Of a stretch of DNA of 40,588 nucleotides, positions 8,522-17,398 are shown one piece after another. The stretch comes from a virus: IMG/VR virus record IMGVR_UViG_3300038629_000542, positions 1 through 40,588 of that record; one strand, written 5' to 3'. The notes beneath the pieces were generated by a model. The model saw nothing but the letters and a program-made list of their open reading frames with translations. It did not search any database and was not told the DNA's origin. Made by a program: the position numbers and the translations under genes. Positions within the stretch are counted from its first letter, which is position 1, and every line of letters starts with the position of its first letter.

Positions 8522-8846
8522 TGACCACCTCCAAAATCATGTCGTCCCAGCCCAACCCGTTGGGATAGGTTGCGTCGTACAGGGTCAAGCGCGACTGGTA
8601 CTCGCCCACCTTCAACGCTTCGATGTGGCCCAGGTTGCTCAGGGTCAGACGACCGGTTGCGCCAGTGGTAGTCCAATCGAAGACGTTGGCCACCAGTCTG
8701 GAATCGAGTACATAGTGTGGGTTGTCCACCCCGCCGATATGGATGGTCATGCGGACGGTGCCGGTGATGTTGACATTGCGCCCATCAGCGCGCAGCCCCA
8801 CGCTCACTGCATTGTCTCGGCCTTTGTAAATTGTCTCGTGGATCAT
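8514..8846 (-). CDS. Small tail/fibre-accessory protein
   Basis: The 110-aa protein is beta-rich: IYKGRDNAVSVGLRADGRNV, then alternating hydrophobic strands and YQSRLTLYDATYPNGLGWDD near the end. The layout resembles N-terminal attachment domains of baseplate or receptor-binding proteins that carry strings of short strands, but similarity to BppU-type domains is only an impression. Its ATG overlaps the stop of the 1564-aa fibre gene (ATGA), so it is translationally coupled to it. It may attach to or chaperone that fibre. Confidence 0.7.
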   Translation of the reverse strand: MIHETIYKGRDNAVSVGLRADGRNVNITGTVRMTIHIGGVDNPHYVLDSRLVANVFDWTTTGATGRLTLSNLGHIEALKVGEYQSRLTLYDATYPNGLGWDDMILEVVNG

Positions 8847-11800
8847 GAGTAAATTCTCCGAGGTGTTGTTAAACTGGTTAAAAGCCTCACGGTTGTCTCA
8901 GAGCGCATAGTGGTCGGCTCTACGACAACCAGGAACGATTCAGGGATCAGCCGATCGATGTGGTCCACACGAACCAGGTGATAAGCCTCAACAGCAGTAA
9001 TGGTTATATCCAACCCAACAAGGCTATCGGCGACATGAACAAGCGCATCGCCTGTGATGGTCAGGGTCTGGGACAGGTCGAGGGGGCCATCATCGACCAG
9101 GTCGTGGTTGGCCTCGTTGACCTGTAATGCCAGGGTGAGGTTGTCTGAGACCACAGCGTGAGAGGCCTCGGCAACGGCGAGCGTGATACCAAATGCGGGA
9201 ATCGCATCTACGGCATGGACATGATAGCTCTCGCCCACTGAAAAGACGTAAAGCCCATCGTCGGTCAGAACGTGATAAGCCTCGGCAACCCACCACAAGG
9301 GATCAACGCTCACAACAAGGTGGTAGGCCTCGGCGATGGTCAGCGCACCTGACAGGCTAATGCTATCTACAGCGTGGGAATGGTAACTCTCGTGTACTGA
9401 AAAGACATAAAGGCCGTCGTCGGCCAAGACGTGATAAGCTTCCTGCACCCACCATAAAGGATCGCTGGTGGCAATCGCGTGATACATTTCGTCGACCCAC
9501 CACAAGGGGTCGCTGGTGGCAACCGTGTGATACGCTTCGTCAACCCACCAGAGCGGATCCCGCGAAGCAACCGAGTGATAAGCTTCCTGGACCCACCATA
9601 AGGGATCCTGGGGGACGTTCAGATGGAACGCATCCTCTGGGAATATGTGAGAGACCCCAGTCTCCAACAGGTACAGCTCATCGATATAGAGGTAGTGCAG
9701 GGGCGTCCCTGTCCAGTCATGGAGGAAGCGCACCTGGGCCGTTTTCCCAGACACATAATTGGCGACATTAAGCTCCCAGGTGTAGTCGTAATCGTCGTCG
9801 CCCACGCTTTCCATATCGCGGGTGGCAGCCGTAAGATCGTCCCAGCCTGGCACGATATAATTATAGGCCTGGACCTTTACGATGTGAGAGGGGTTGCCCA
9901 CATATCGGCCATTGAGGTTCACCCACAGCTCAGAGAGGCTGGTCGGGATGTCGTCGAATGTAAAGTCGACTCGGAAACCAGGATCTCCGGTCGCCTCATC
10001 GATTCGCATGTGGACGCCATTGTCCTGCTTGGTGTCTGAAAGAGCGCCGTCCCCAAGGGACCCAGGGCCGACTTGATAGCTGTCAGCCCACCGGTCATAG
10101 AGGATCAAGGCAATCGGGCCGTCATCGGCGGTTACATGAGCGCTCTCGTCTACCCACCACAGGGGCTGCCGGTCCACTATTAGGTGATAGGCTTCTTCGA
10201 CCCCCAAGGCTCCAATATCCAGCACAAGGCCACCGACAAGGTGAAGGTGGTAGGCCCCCTCCACCGAGAAGACGTCTGCCGTATCTATAACGTGGAGGTG
10301 ATAGGCCTCTTGGACCCACCACAATGGATCGCTGGTGACTAATAGGTGGTAGGCCTCCTGGACAGGAAGCTGGGTGACCGGCTGACACTGATCCACTGCG
10401 TGAAGGTGATAGGCTTCATTGACCCACCAAAGTGGATCTTGCGCGACGTGAGCGTGTATAGCGCCTGCGATGGAGAAGATCTCGATGTCCAATGCGTCAT
10501 TATCATCGACATCGTGATAGCAGTTGAGATCCCCAGGCAGAACCGTGCGCGCTCGCACCTCCATCCGGACCAGAAACAGGAACTCGTTGACCAGGGCATA
10601 ATTCTTAACGTCGGCGGTCATCGTCTGGTCGTTGCCCGATGTGGATTTGTAGCACCAGTCGGTCGTGTTGTACGGGAACTTATGCGCCGCGCTGACAAAA
10701 ATGTGGATAAGGTGGTCGAGGGTGTCATCAACGGCAAAAGGCACCCAGTCAGACCATGCCGTCTGACCGGCAGCTATGGCCTTGGAGTCGCTGCCCCCGT
10801 CGAAGGTAAAACGGACATGCAGGACAGCGGTCGAATCATAGTCAAATAGCTCACCACCGGTCGCACGTCGGCCTATCGAGGCCCCGTTAACGGTAATGCC
10901 CTCGGTCGGAGGAGCCTCCAACTTTAAGCGAATAAAGCCGTCTGAGTCGCCATAATCGAAATCAGCCGCCTCGACGATCATGCGGTAATTTTTGGCGGCA
11001 GCAGACACGCCTTCAGATGGGACCGTGCCACTCCAGGCGGTCACCGACAGATCGATCTCATCGCACACATGAACATGCTGACAGCGATTGATCGCCATGA
11101 CACCTTGGGCCGACAGGCCGCCAGTGGCGATCTCCATGTAATCGACGTAATAGCTGGAATCGGTGTAACTATTGTCGTTGGCGCAAAAGACCCCACTGTA
11201 GCCTTCTGTCAGGGTAGAGTCGGTGGTTTCAAGCGTCCATGCGCCAGGCTCCGGATCACCATGCTCCCACACTCTCATCTTCAAGGCCGTTCCTTCGGCC
11301 CGACAGCGCATCCAATACCAGGTGCTTGGAGTAAGGGTAAAGTCCGTCTGGATAAGCGTGTTCCAGCTGCCGTCATAGTGGGTGATCCGGACCCTATCTT
11401 GCCCCATGAGGAGCCGAAACCAGTAGGATTCATTGTCATAGAAGTTTTGATTAAAAGTCTCAGGCTGATGGCGCAGAAGAACCGCGATAATGCCATCGAA
11501 ATTAAAGGGAGTCATTACCTTGACCAAATGCTCCGAGTCCTTGACCCTGAAATCACAGTTAAATTTGTACGGGTAGAGAAACCGCCAATAATTAAGGCTG
11601 TAATACCCCTGCTTCCAGGCCAACATGGATTGCTGGCCGTCGCCAAAAGCATCGATAGCATCCGCTTGGAGCGACGAACCCTGCGGAGTAAATACTGATT
11701 GCGGATAACTCCAAGAAGCTGAACCGCCCACGCCTTTGGCAAATTCGTGAAAATCTGTTCGCCAACGCCCTTTTAACCGGACAAATTCGCCCTCGTGGTA

Positions 11801-13537
11801 ATGTGCAGCCGATTCCACGTTCAGCGTTTGGGTTTCTGCGGGTTTGGCTCCGCGCACCCAAATTTCCTCGACGCACCAGATATAGTTTTTCGCAAAGCCA
11901 CCGCCAGGGCATTTGCTCCTATGATAGCTATCCAGCCCCCCAAACTGGTGCATGTTTTCCCATGAGGTATCCGTCCATTCGGGCCAATGGCCAATCCGCT
12001 CGTTGGTCCTAATTTGCTGACCGCCGCTATTTGAGTAGATGGTTCGGCTTCTGTCCTGCTGTGCGCAACCGGAACGTAGACTAAGGGTAGCGTTTGGTCC
12101 CCCCTGGTGATGGAGAAGCAGCTCTTCGCCTTGCCTGACATCCATGGACATCCAGTCGGTTTCGACCTCACCGCTGTCCCATTGTTTTGTGTAGGAACCG
12201 GCATCAAAAGTAAATTCTGTGGCAGGCTCTAAAAATTCGTGAGTATCTCCAAGGCGGCGACCGAGTCCCAATCGTCGGATGTCGTTGCCAAAGGTATGGT
12301 TGTAGCCCTGGCAAACTATCTTGACCTCGGTCCCAGCTGTCGACAAAGGCTCGATGTGGGTTCGGGTCATAAAGTATTCGTACATGGAAAAATAACTAAG
12401 GCCACTACCTGGCTCCCAGACCGCCGCTGACCACGCCAGGGTCTCGGTCAGGACACTGTCGACGATGTGGTCGTGTATAGCGCCCGAAATGGAGAAGATC
12501 TCGATGTCCAATTCATCGTTGTCGATGACGTCCAGATCGTTACCGCCTACTGGGGAGATGACCAGGTCGGTCGGCGGGATGATCTCCTGGACGACTATCG
12601 GACCCTCAATATCGTGTGTATGGTAAGCCCCCTGGACCCACCAGAGCGGATCGCTGGTCACCACCAGGTGATAGGCCTCTGATACCCACCAGAGGGGATC
12701 GTCGGTCACTAAGAGGTGGTAAGCCTCAGCAGTTGCTATCCAAAGATCCAGGCTGACAGGATCAACGGCATGTAGGTGGTAGGCCTCTTGGACCCACCAG
12801 AGTGGATCATCTGTCACCAACAGGTGATAGTCCTCGCCTGCATCGGTGTGGACCAAGGTGATTGGCGGAAAGATGTGCTGGATGGTAATCGAGCTGCCGT
12901 CGTTGTCGTCCAGATAGTTGTAGGATTCTGAAACCCACCAGAGCGGATCGGAGATGGCATGCGTGAGATAATCTTCACCGGCATCGGTGTGAACCAGGGT
13001 GATGGGGCCTGCGGCGAGCGTTATGGTAACCGCGATGGAACCCGCAAGCGCCTGGGTGTTTGTCGTGTCATAAACCTGGAAGGTGTAGGTCGAACCATCG
13101 GTCGCGTTAGTGAAGTCCAGGCCCCACAGGACAGCCGTCCATTCTTCTTTGGCACACGCGCTTCCGGTGATAGCGCCGTCAGTACATTGAATCACCCCGA
13201 CTGCCGTGTTGGCACAACCGGCAGGGGTGCCAGCGCACCGGTCGGTCCCTGGGTTGCCTTCAGTCAGCCCAGCGCTATCATAGGCGCGAACCTCGCCCGA
13301 TCCAGCCACAACATCGCCATAACCGCCGCCGTCCTTATCAACCTGAAGCTTTAAGCCGGTCACCGCCGACGCCTTGTTACAAGTCCCCGCGTTACTGTAA
13401 TTCACCTGGGTGCAGAGGATCAGGGGCGTAGCTTTAGCGTGACCGGCAAGCGGCGTATTCTCGGTCCCGACGTTAGAGGTGTCCGCGTCGTTTCGGAGAA
13501 TCGAGTTGTGATGATCTGCTAAATAATATGTTCCCAT
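8843..13537 (-). CDS. Giant His/Trp-repeat fibre-like protein with lectin-like domain
   Basis: The 1564-aa product has a unique N-terminus (about 1-180) and three repeat blocks at roughly 185-320, 1030-1130 and 1310-1530. The units are DPLWWVxEAYHxxxxx and xxEAYHxHAVDxxxL; I count 12 PLWWV cores. Between blocks lie a concanavalin/LamG-like domain (about 620-810, with TPSTWYWMRCRAEG and YVDYMEIATGG) and another beta domain (about 1140-1295). Such architecture fits a long tail fibre or adhesin that displays carbohydrate-binding domains on repeat stalks. HxH motifs resemble the iron-binding sites of some trimeric fibre tips. Start ATG directly follows the upstream TAA; the site is AAGG. Function is inferred. 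Confidence 0.85.
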   Translation of the reverse strand: MGTYYLADHHNSILRNDADTSNVGTENTPLAGHAKATPLILCTQVNYSNAGTCNKASAVTGLKLQVDKDGGGYGDVVAGSGEVRAYDSAGLTEGNPGTDRCAGTPAGCANTAVGVIQCTDGAITGSACAKEEWTAVLWGLDFTNATDGSTYTFQVYDTTNTQALAGSIAVTITLAAGPITLVHTDAGEDYLTHAISDPLWWVSESYNYLDDNDGSSITIQHIFPPITLVHTDAGEDYHLLVTDDPLWWVQEAYHLHAVDPVSLDLWIATAEAYHLLVTDDPLWWVSEAYHLVVTSDPLWWVQGAYHTHDIEGPIVVQEIIPPTDLVISPVGGNDLDVIDNDELDIEIFSISGAIHDHIVDSVLTETLAWSAAVWEPGSGLSYFSMYEYFMTRTHIEPLSTAGTEVKIVCQGYNHTFGNDIRRLGLGRRLGDTHEFLEPATEFTFDAGSYTKQWDSGEVETDWMSMDVRQGEELLLHHQGGPNATLSLRSGCAQQDRSRTIYSNSGGQQIRTNERIGHWPEWTDTSWENMHQFGGLDSYHRSKCPGGGFAKNYIWCVEEIWVRGAKPAETQTLNVESAAHYHEGEFVRLKGRWRTDFHEFAKGVGGSASWSYPQSVFTPQGSSLQADAIDAFGDGQQSMLAWKQGYYSLNYWRFLYPYKFNCDFRVKDSEHLVKVMTPFNFDGIIAVLLRHQPETFNQNFYDNESYWFRLLMGQDRVRITHYDGSWNTLIQTDFTLTPSTWYWMRCRAEGTALKMRVWEHGDPEPGAWTLETTDSTLTEGYSGVFCANDNSYTDSSYYVDYMEIATGGLSAQGVMAINRCQHVHVCDEIDLSVTAWSGTVPSEGVSAAAKNYRMIVEAADFDYGDSDGFIRLKLEAPPTEGITVNGASIGRRATGGELFDYDSTAVLHVRFTFDGGSDSKAIAAGQTAWSDWVPFAVDDTLDHLIHIFVSAAHKFPYNTTDWCYKSTSGNDQTMTADVKNYALVNEFLFLVRMEVRARTVLPGDLNCYHDVDDNDALDIEIFSIAGAIHAHVAQDPLWWVNEAYHLHAVDQCQPVTQLPVQEAYHLLVTSDPLWWVQEAYHLHVIDTADVFSVEGAYHLHLVGGLVLDIGALGVEEAYHLIVDRQPLWWVDESAHVTADDGPIALILYDRWADSYQVGPGSLGDGALSDTKQDNGVHMRIDEATGDPGFRVDFTFDDIPTSLSELWVNLNGRYVGNPSHIVKVQAYNYIVPGWDDLTAATRDMESVGDDDYDYTWELNVANYVSGKTAQVRFLHDWTGTPLHYLYIDELYLLETGVSHIFPEDAFHLNVPQDPLWWVQEAYHSVASRDPLWWVDEAYHTVATSDPLWWVDEMYHAIATSDPLWWVQEAYHVLADDGLYVFSVHESYHSHAVDSISLSGALTIAEAYHLVVSVDPLWWVAEAYHVLTDDGLYVFSVGESYHVHAVDAIPAFGITLAVAEASHAVVSDNLTLALQVNEANHDLVDDGPLDLSQTLTITGDALVHVADSLVGLDITITAVEAYHLVRVDHIDRLIPESFLVVVEPTTMRSETTVRLLTSLTTPRRIYS
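9416..9607 (-). repeat. Four perfect-period 48-bp coding repeats (DPLWWV units)
   Basis: Within the giant gene, four consecutive 16-codon units begin with Asp-Pro-Leu-Trp-Trp-Val at 9607, 9559, 9511 and 9463. On the plus strand each contains an ACCCACCA core. Units differ at synonymous and a few variable positions, so they diverged under selection on the protein rather than being a fresh DNA expansion. Confidence 0.8.
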
Positions 13538-13879
13538 TTAAAAATACCTTATGCAGCACCCCAGATCTTTAAAATCGTTTTCGGGCGGGTCGTCTATGCA
13601 GCAAGACGGCCTCTGATGCCCAGCTGAACAAAGCCCATCCTCGGTTAGCTTGTTGCACCGGCCTTCACCATTGGTGCCAAAAGACAAATAATCGTCAGGG
13701 ATCTCCAGGCAGCAGGCCGCGCACTGGTTGCATCGGACAACCTTGAGCCTGACGCCCTCCCTGTCGTTCCACTTGAAAATCAATTCTTGATCAGCGGTCA
13801 GCCTTAGCTGTCGCTTCTTCCTGGCCCAATCCGGAAGCGCCTCGATTAGCTCTTCGATAATTTCCATCAGCTCTCTCAT
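13538..13879 (-). CDS. YkgJ-like CxxCxxCC cysteine-cluster protein (copy 2)
   Basis: The 113-aa protein has a charged helical N-terminus and then RCNQCAACCLEIPDDYLSF, the CxxCxxCC signature of the YkgJ/UPF0153 family, followed by further cysteines in RCNKLTEDGLC and RPSCCIDD. Members are thought to bind zinc or an Fe-S cluster; their biochemical role is poorly known. It lies between the two giant repeat genes with an ATGA overlap to the first and a stop adjacent to the second start. That position suggests a role in maturing these fibres, possibly metal delivery or modification (inference). A second copy is at 23784-24299. Confidence 0.75.
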   Translation of the reverse strand: MRELMEIIEELIEALPDWARKKRQLRLTADQELIFKWNDREGVRLKVVRCNQCAACCLEIPDDYLSFGTNGEGRCNKLTEDGLCSAGHQRPSCCIDDPPENDFKDLGCCIRYF

Positions 13880-16800
13880 GAAACCCTCCTAAGACTGACA
13901 ACCCTGGTGTACTTAAAGCCGCCACGGCGCGGCAGGGCCTGGTATTCAATATTGTCTGAGTCCACCATATGCCACTGCTCAGAACTCAGCTCTAACCAGC
14001 AGTTTTGGGTGATAGCCACATTGTCAACCATCTGATCACAGCTGGCCTCCTGGACCGTCAACCAGGGGTGGATCCCAGGGACCTCGGCCACATGGTCGTG
14101 AAAAGCCTCGGCCACGGCCATCGCAAAAACATTCTGCAGCGCCAGCGGACCCTCATCCACCAGGGCATGAGCGGATTCGGCGATAACGAGGTGGACCCCC
14201 AGAGCGACATTGTCCGAGACCACGGCGTGGTCGCCGTCTGCCGGTCTTATAAAGTCCTGGTTAAAATCGATATTGTCAGAGTCCATGGCATGGCCGGACT
14301 CAAGCACAGACAGATTGCGCCTTGTGGTCATCGCGCAGTTGTCGACGATATGATCGTGGATGGCCTCATTGACCGGCATGGATACGCCCAGCCGGAGGTG
14401 GTAATACCCCTCTGGGGCCTGCTGGGATTCATGAAAGTGGAAACATTCGGCGGGGACCAAATTGTTTACATCAGTGATCGATACGGTGAGCTGATCCGCA
14501 TAATGGCCATGGTACGAAGACGCCACCTCAAGCTGAAATATGATCCGGTCGGAGTCCGTTGTGTGGTAGGCCTCCTGCACCAAAAGCGGAACAGCCAGAG
14601 CTACGAGGGGGCTGTCGATATCGTGGTCTGACTGTTGGGCGAGGGTGTGGACCGTGAGCGCGCCAAAAGGACCATCGTGAGCGTGGTAAATCTCGGCAAC
14701 CTGGAGCGCAATATCCATGCCCTCCACCAGGTCGGAATCCATCTCGTGGGAGCATTCGTTGACCCCCAGGATCTGTCGAATCTCGATCGGGAGTTCGTCG
14801 TTGTCATTGATATCGTGATAGCAGTATGCGGTAGCGATCAACAGGTCCAGGCCGAAGGTGTCGGCAAAATGTAAATGATAAGCCTCCTCTATCACTTGCA
14901 AGTCGGGCCAAGCAATTTCGGGAGAGTCCGTCTCGTGGTAACAGCTATTTGGGATTGCATTGGCGTTGAAGACGCCCAGGGCATCAATGACATGGGTATG
15001 GAACGCGCCATTGATGGAAAATACATTCGCCTGGTCAGCGACGTGGGCGTGATAAGCGCCATTGATCGAGTAGGCCTCGATGGCCGCGCCGTCATTGTCG
15101 TCCAAATAGCAATAGTCTTCACCGCCATCAGGATGGACCAGGTCGATCGGGGCGACAACCGGCGTGACCGTAATCGGGTTGCCGTCGTTGTCATCGGTTT
15201 CGTGATAACAGGAATGCGGCACCAGCACATTAGAGGCCGTCGCATCACCAGTGGCGATCGAGATCGTCTCGTAATATGTAGCTGCGTTGCCGCCCCAGGT
15301 ATTGTAGCCACAACCAGGGCCAATCCACCCGCCAGCGCCCATTGTGTCGTCGGTGACTTCAAGGTGCCAGGCGGCGGGTTCGGGCGAACCCTCGGCCCAA
15401 TACTTCGCCTTAAACTCATCACCCTGAAACCGGAAACGGCACCAATACCAGGTTTGATAAGGCATCCCTGGGGGCGTCAGGTTTAAAGACCCAAGCGTTG
15501 TCCTGGTGTAGCCAGGAACAACCTTGTATATTACGATCCAATCGGAGCTACCTGATTGCTGATAAAAATCAACATTATAGCCCCAGCGGTTGTAAGAAGG
15601 GGGTTCCCCGCCTGCTCTAACCCAAAACGTCGGCTGATGATCCTGAATGGTGTTCGTATAAAAGTTGAAAAGGACTTCGCCGTCCCTTACTCCGCTGTGC
15701 GTCAACCAATTCCACATTGAAGGGCCAGCGATGGTTGACTTGCAAAGCGCCACCTGGCCTTCTTTGCCCCCAGCGCTTGCTTTCGTCCAAAACGTATTAT
15801 ACGCGTCCGTGTACCATTTGTTCGCTGAAAAATCGGCAGGGATTTGGTCGATGACATCATCCCGAAACTGACGGTAGTCCTTAATCGCCATCTGAGGCTC
15901 TTCGCTTGTAACCTCGTGGTAGCAGTCCTTGGCATTGGCCCAAGCAGGATCAATCAAGATGACATCAGAGTCTACAGTGTGATAGTTGCCCTCCGTCAGG
16001 CCAGGCAGCCATTCAAGCAGCCGGAAGGAATCGACCTCGTGGCGATGGTAGGCGTCGTTAATGTTCAACAGGTCGGTCTGGGTGGTGACCGTCATCCCCC
16101 CTACCGGCCAAACGACCCGAAACTCATGGCAAAGCAATTCCCAATTCGGGTTGATGGTCCAGGTCATAATATAGCTGTGGATCCTAAATGGGGGAACGCC
16201 AGTCCACCCTTCCACGGTTCGGAGAAGCGTCCACTCTCCAACGGCAGCGTCTCTGACCCACCACTGGATTGTGGTGCCGGTCTTGGTGATCCGCATCCAC
16301 CAATTAAACATCGGCTCTACACGAGCATATCCGACCCCGTCAGTAATGAATTCGGCATCATATGCGGTGTACCAACTGTGGCCGCCGCTATACGCCCAGT
16401 AAAACTGCATTCTTGTCGCGGGATTATTAACGTCATAAACGATGGTTCCAGGCGAGCAAGCACCATAGTTGTAATTCATCGTGTAAAAATTGGAGACCTT
16501 CGCCCTGATCTCAAAGTTGGGTGTATAAATGTAATTCCGGTGGTGAAGATGAAACTGATTGTTGTTGCATGGGGTGGCATTAAGCATCCCATCGCCGTTA
16601 TGGATATGGAACATGGTGGTGGTCGTTCCGGCTGGATAAATCCATTTATCATCGGCCCAGGGATCGTCATTTGCCCCGCTAAAGTCGTCATTGTAAAACA
16701 GGCCGGAGGCGTCATGGGAGTGGACGTTGCTAAAGATCTGCAGCCCCTTGGTTGAGTCTTCACCCATGGTAGGTGACTGGGCCTTGTGAGGATGGGAACA

Positions 16801-16902
16801 GCTATCGGGATACACCCAGGCTGGATCAATTATGACATTATCCGCCACATGGGCGTGGGAGGCGCTTTGTACAGCAGCTGTGTATTGATATATTACTGTC
16901 AT
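13876..16902 (-). CDS. Giant His-repeat fibre-like protein with two lectin-like domains
   Basis: The product is about 1008 aa from ATG 16902. I prefer this start over a GTG 24 bp upstream because that GTG lies inside a terminator-type stem. It opens with SASHAHVADNVIIDP, then two LamG/concanavalin-like domains (about 80-280 and 350-560; the second has QTWYWCRFRFQGDEF and YYETISIATGDA). Many units such as CYHETDDND, AYHAHVADQ and EAYHTTDSD fill residues 560-990, and it ends in a basic SLRRVS tail. It is a paralogue in design of the 1564-aa protein. A receptor-binding or host-surface-binding fibre is the likely role. No clear Shine-Dalgarno precedes the start. Confidence 0.85.
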   Translation of the reverse strand: MTVIYQYTAAVQSASHAHVADNVIIDPAWVYPDSCSHPHKAQSPTMGEDSTKGLQIFSNVHSHDASGLFYNDDFSGANDDPWADDKWIYPAGTTTTMFHIHNGDGMLNATPCNNNQFHLHHRNYIYTPNFEIRAKVSNFYTMNYNYGACSPGTIVYDVNNPATRMQFYWAYSGGHSWYTAYDAEFITDGVGYARVEPMFNWWMRITKTGTTIQWWVRDAAVGEWTLLRTVEGWTGVPPFRIHSYIMTWTINPNWELLCHEFRVVWPVGGMTVTTQTDLLNINDAYHRHEVDSFRLLEWLPGLTEGNYHTVDSDVILIDPAWANAKDCYHEVTSEEPQMAIKDYRQFRDDVIDQIPADFSANKWYTDAYNTFWTKASAGGKEGQVALCKSTIAGPSMWNWLTHSGVRDGEVLFNFYTNTIQDHQPTFWVRAGGEPPSYNRWGYNVDFYQQSGSSDWIVIYKVVPGYTRTTLGSLNLTPPGMPYQTWYWCRFRFQGDEFKAKYWAEGSPEPAAWHLEVTDDTMGAGGWIGPGCGYNTWGGNAATYYETISIATGDATASNVLVPHSCYHETDDNDGNPITVTPVVAPIDLVHPDGGEDYCYLDDNDGAAIEAYSINGAYHAHVADQANVFSINGAFHTHVIDALGVFNANAIPNSCYHETDSPEIAWPDLQVIEEAYHLHFADTFGLDLLIATAYCYHDINDNDELPIEIRQILGVNECSHEMDSDLVEGMDIALQVAEIYHAHDGPFGALTVHTLAQQSDHDIDSPLVALAVPLLVQEAYHTTDSDRIIFQLEVASSYHGHYADQLTVSITDVNNLVPAECFHFHESQQAPEGYYHLRLGVSMPVNEAIHDHIVDNCAMTTRRNLSVLESGHAMDSDNIDFNQDFIRPADGDHAVVSDNVALGVHLVIAESAHALVDEGPLALQNVFAMAVAEAFHDHVAEVPGIHPWLTVQEASCDQMVDNVAITQNCWLELSSEQWHMVDSDNIEYQALPRRGGFKYTRVVSLRRVS

Positions 16903-16905
16903 AAT

Positions 16906-16946
16906 AAAAAAAGGGCGAAGATCCACACTCGGCGCGGATCTCCGCC
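16906..16946 (-). terminator. Intrinsic terminator or attenuator directly before the first giant fibre gene
   Basis: On the minus strand GGCGGAGATCC pairs with GGATCTTCGCC (11 bp, one G-U, 11-nt loop) and is followed by C and seven T (16912-16906), just before ATG 16902. An alternative stem GGCGCGG/CCGCGCC (16959-16965 with 16931-16937) encloses most of the terminator's first arm and could compete with it. On the plus strand that alternative stem is itself followed by TTTTT. Confidence 0.75.
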
Positions 16947-16972
16947 GTAAAGTTAAACCCGCGCCTTTTTAA

Positions 16973-17398
16973 TTAAGCAGGATCTCGAATCTCAATATCC
17001 CACGCAGGGGTGTTCACCTTGTTGCCATTACTCAAGCTCTGGGAGGTACAGGTGGTCGTGTACAGCACCTTTTGCAGAGAGGCCGAAGATGAATGATATT
17101 GAATAACACCCACATGAGTGGCCGAGGCCGAGGACGCAGGGCCGGTGATGCTCATCGAGCTGACCGCGTTGACCGCGATCTTGCGTCCGGAACTGTCCCC
17201 TTCAGCAGGGCCGGTATAAGCCGATGAAGCGATGGTTTTCGTCGCAATCAGGTAACCGGAGCTTTGCTCTGGCTTCATCGCGTTGGCATACGCGGAAGCT
17301 CCGGTCGGCTCGGCTGTCAATACGATCAGCCTGGTTCCATTGGACTTCAAGATATTCAGGGCAGCGTCCAATACGTCGTCGTGTACATTTTTAGCCAC
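16973..17398 (-). CDS. Small structural protein of tail/neck region
   Basis: The 141-aa product begins with a short helix (VHDDVLDAALNILKSNGTRL), then LIVLTAEPTGASAYANA and a Ser/Thr/Ala-rich beta region ending in PAWDIEIRDPA. Proteins of this appearance occur beside fibre genes in other podovirus-like genomes, but I have no name for the family. It starts at GTG 17398 with GGAGGATAAAGAAA and overlaps the upstream gene by 8 bp. It is followed after 26 bp by the terminator-type structure that precedes the first giant fibre gene. Confidence 0.75.
   Translation of the reverse strand: MAKNVHDDVLDAALNILKSNGTRLIVLTAEPTGASAYANAMKPEQSSGYLIATKTIASSAYTGPAEGDSSGRKIAVNAVSSMSITGPASSASATHVGVIQYHSSSASLQKVLYTTTCTSQSLSNGNKVNTPAWDIEIRDPA

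Noticed and set aside
9290-9610. Possible CRISPR array from regularly spaced repeats
   Set aside because: The repeats are in-frame coding units of 48 bp with amino-acid-level conservation and no spacers; nothing resembles cas genes.
15844-16755. 303-residue open frame on the plus strand
   Set aside because: It lies fully inside the giant fibre gene, has no ribosome site and no recognisable domain; it is antisense to a strong coding frame. The same holds for 4745-5554, 20296-21099 and the other plus-strand frames.
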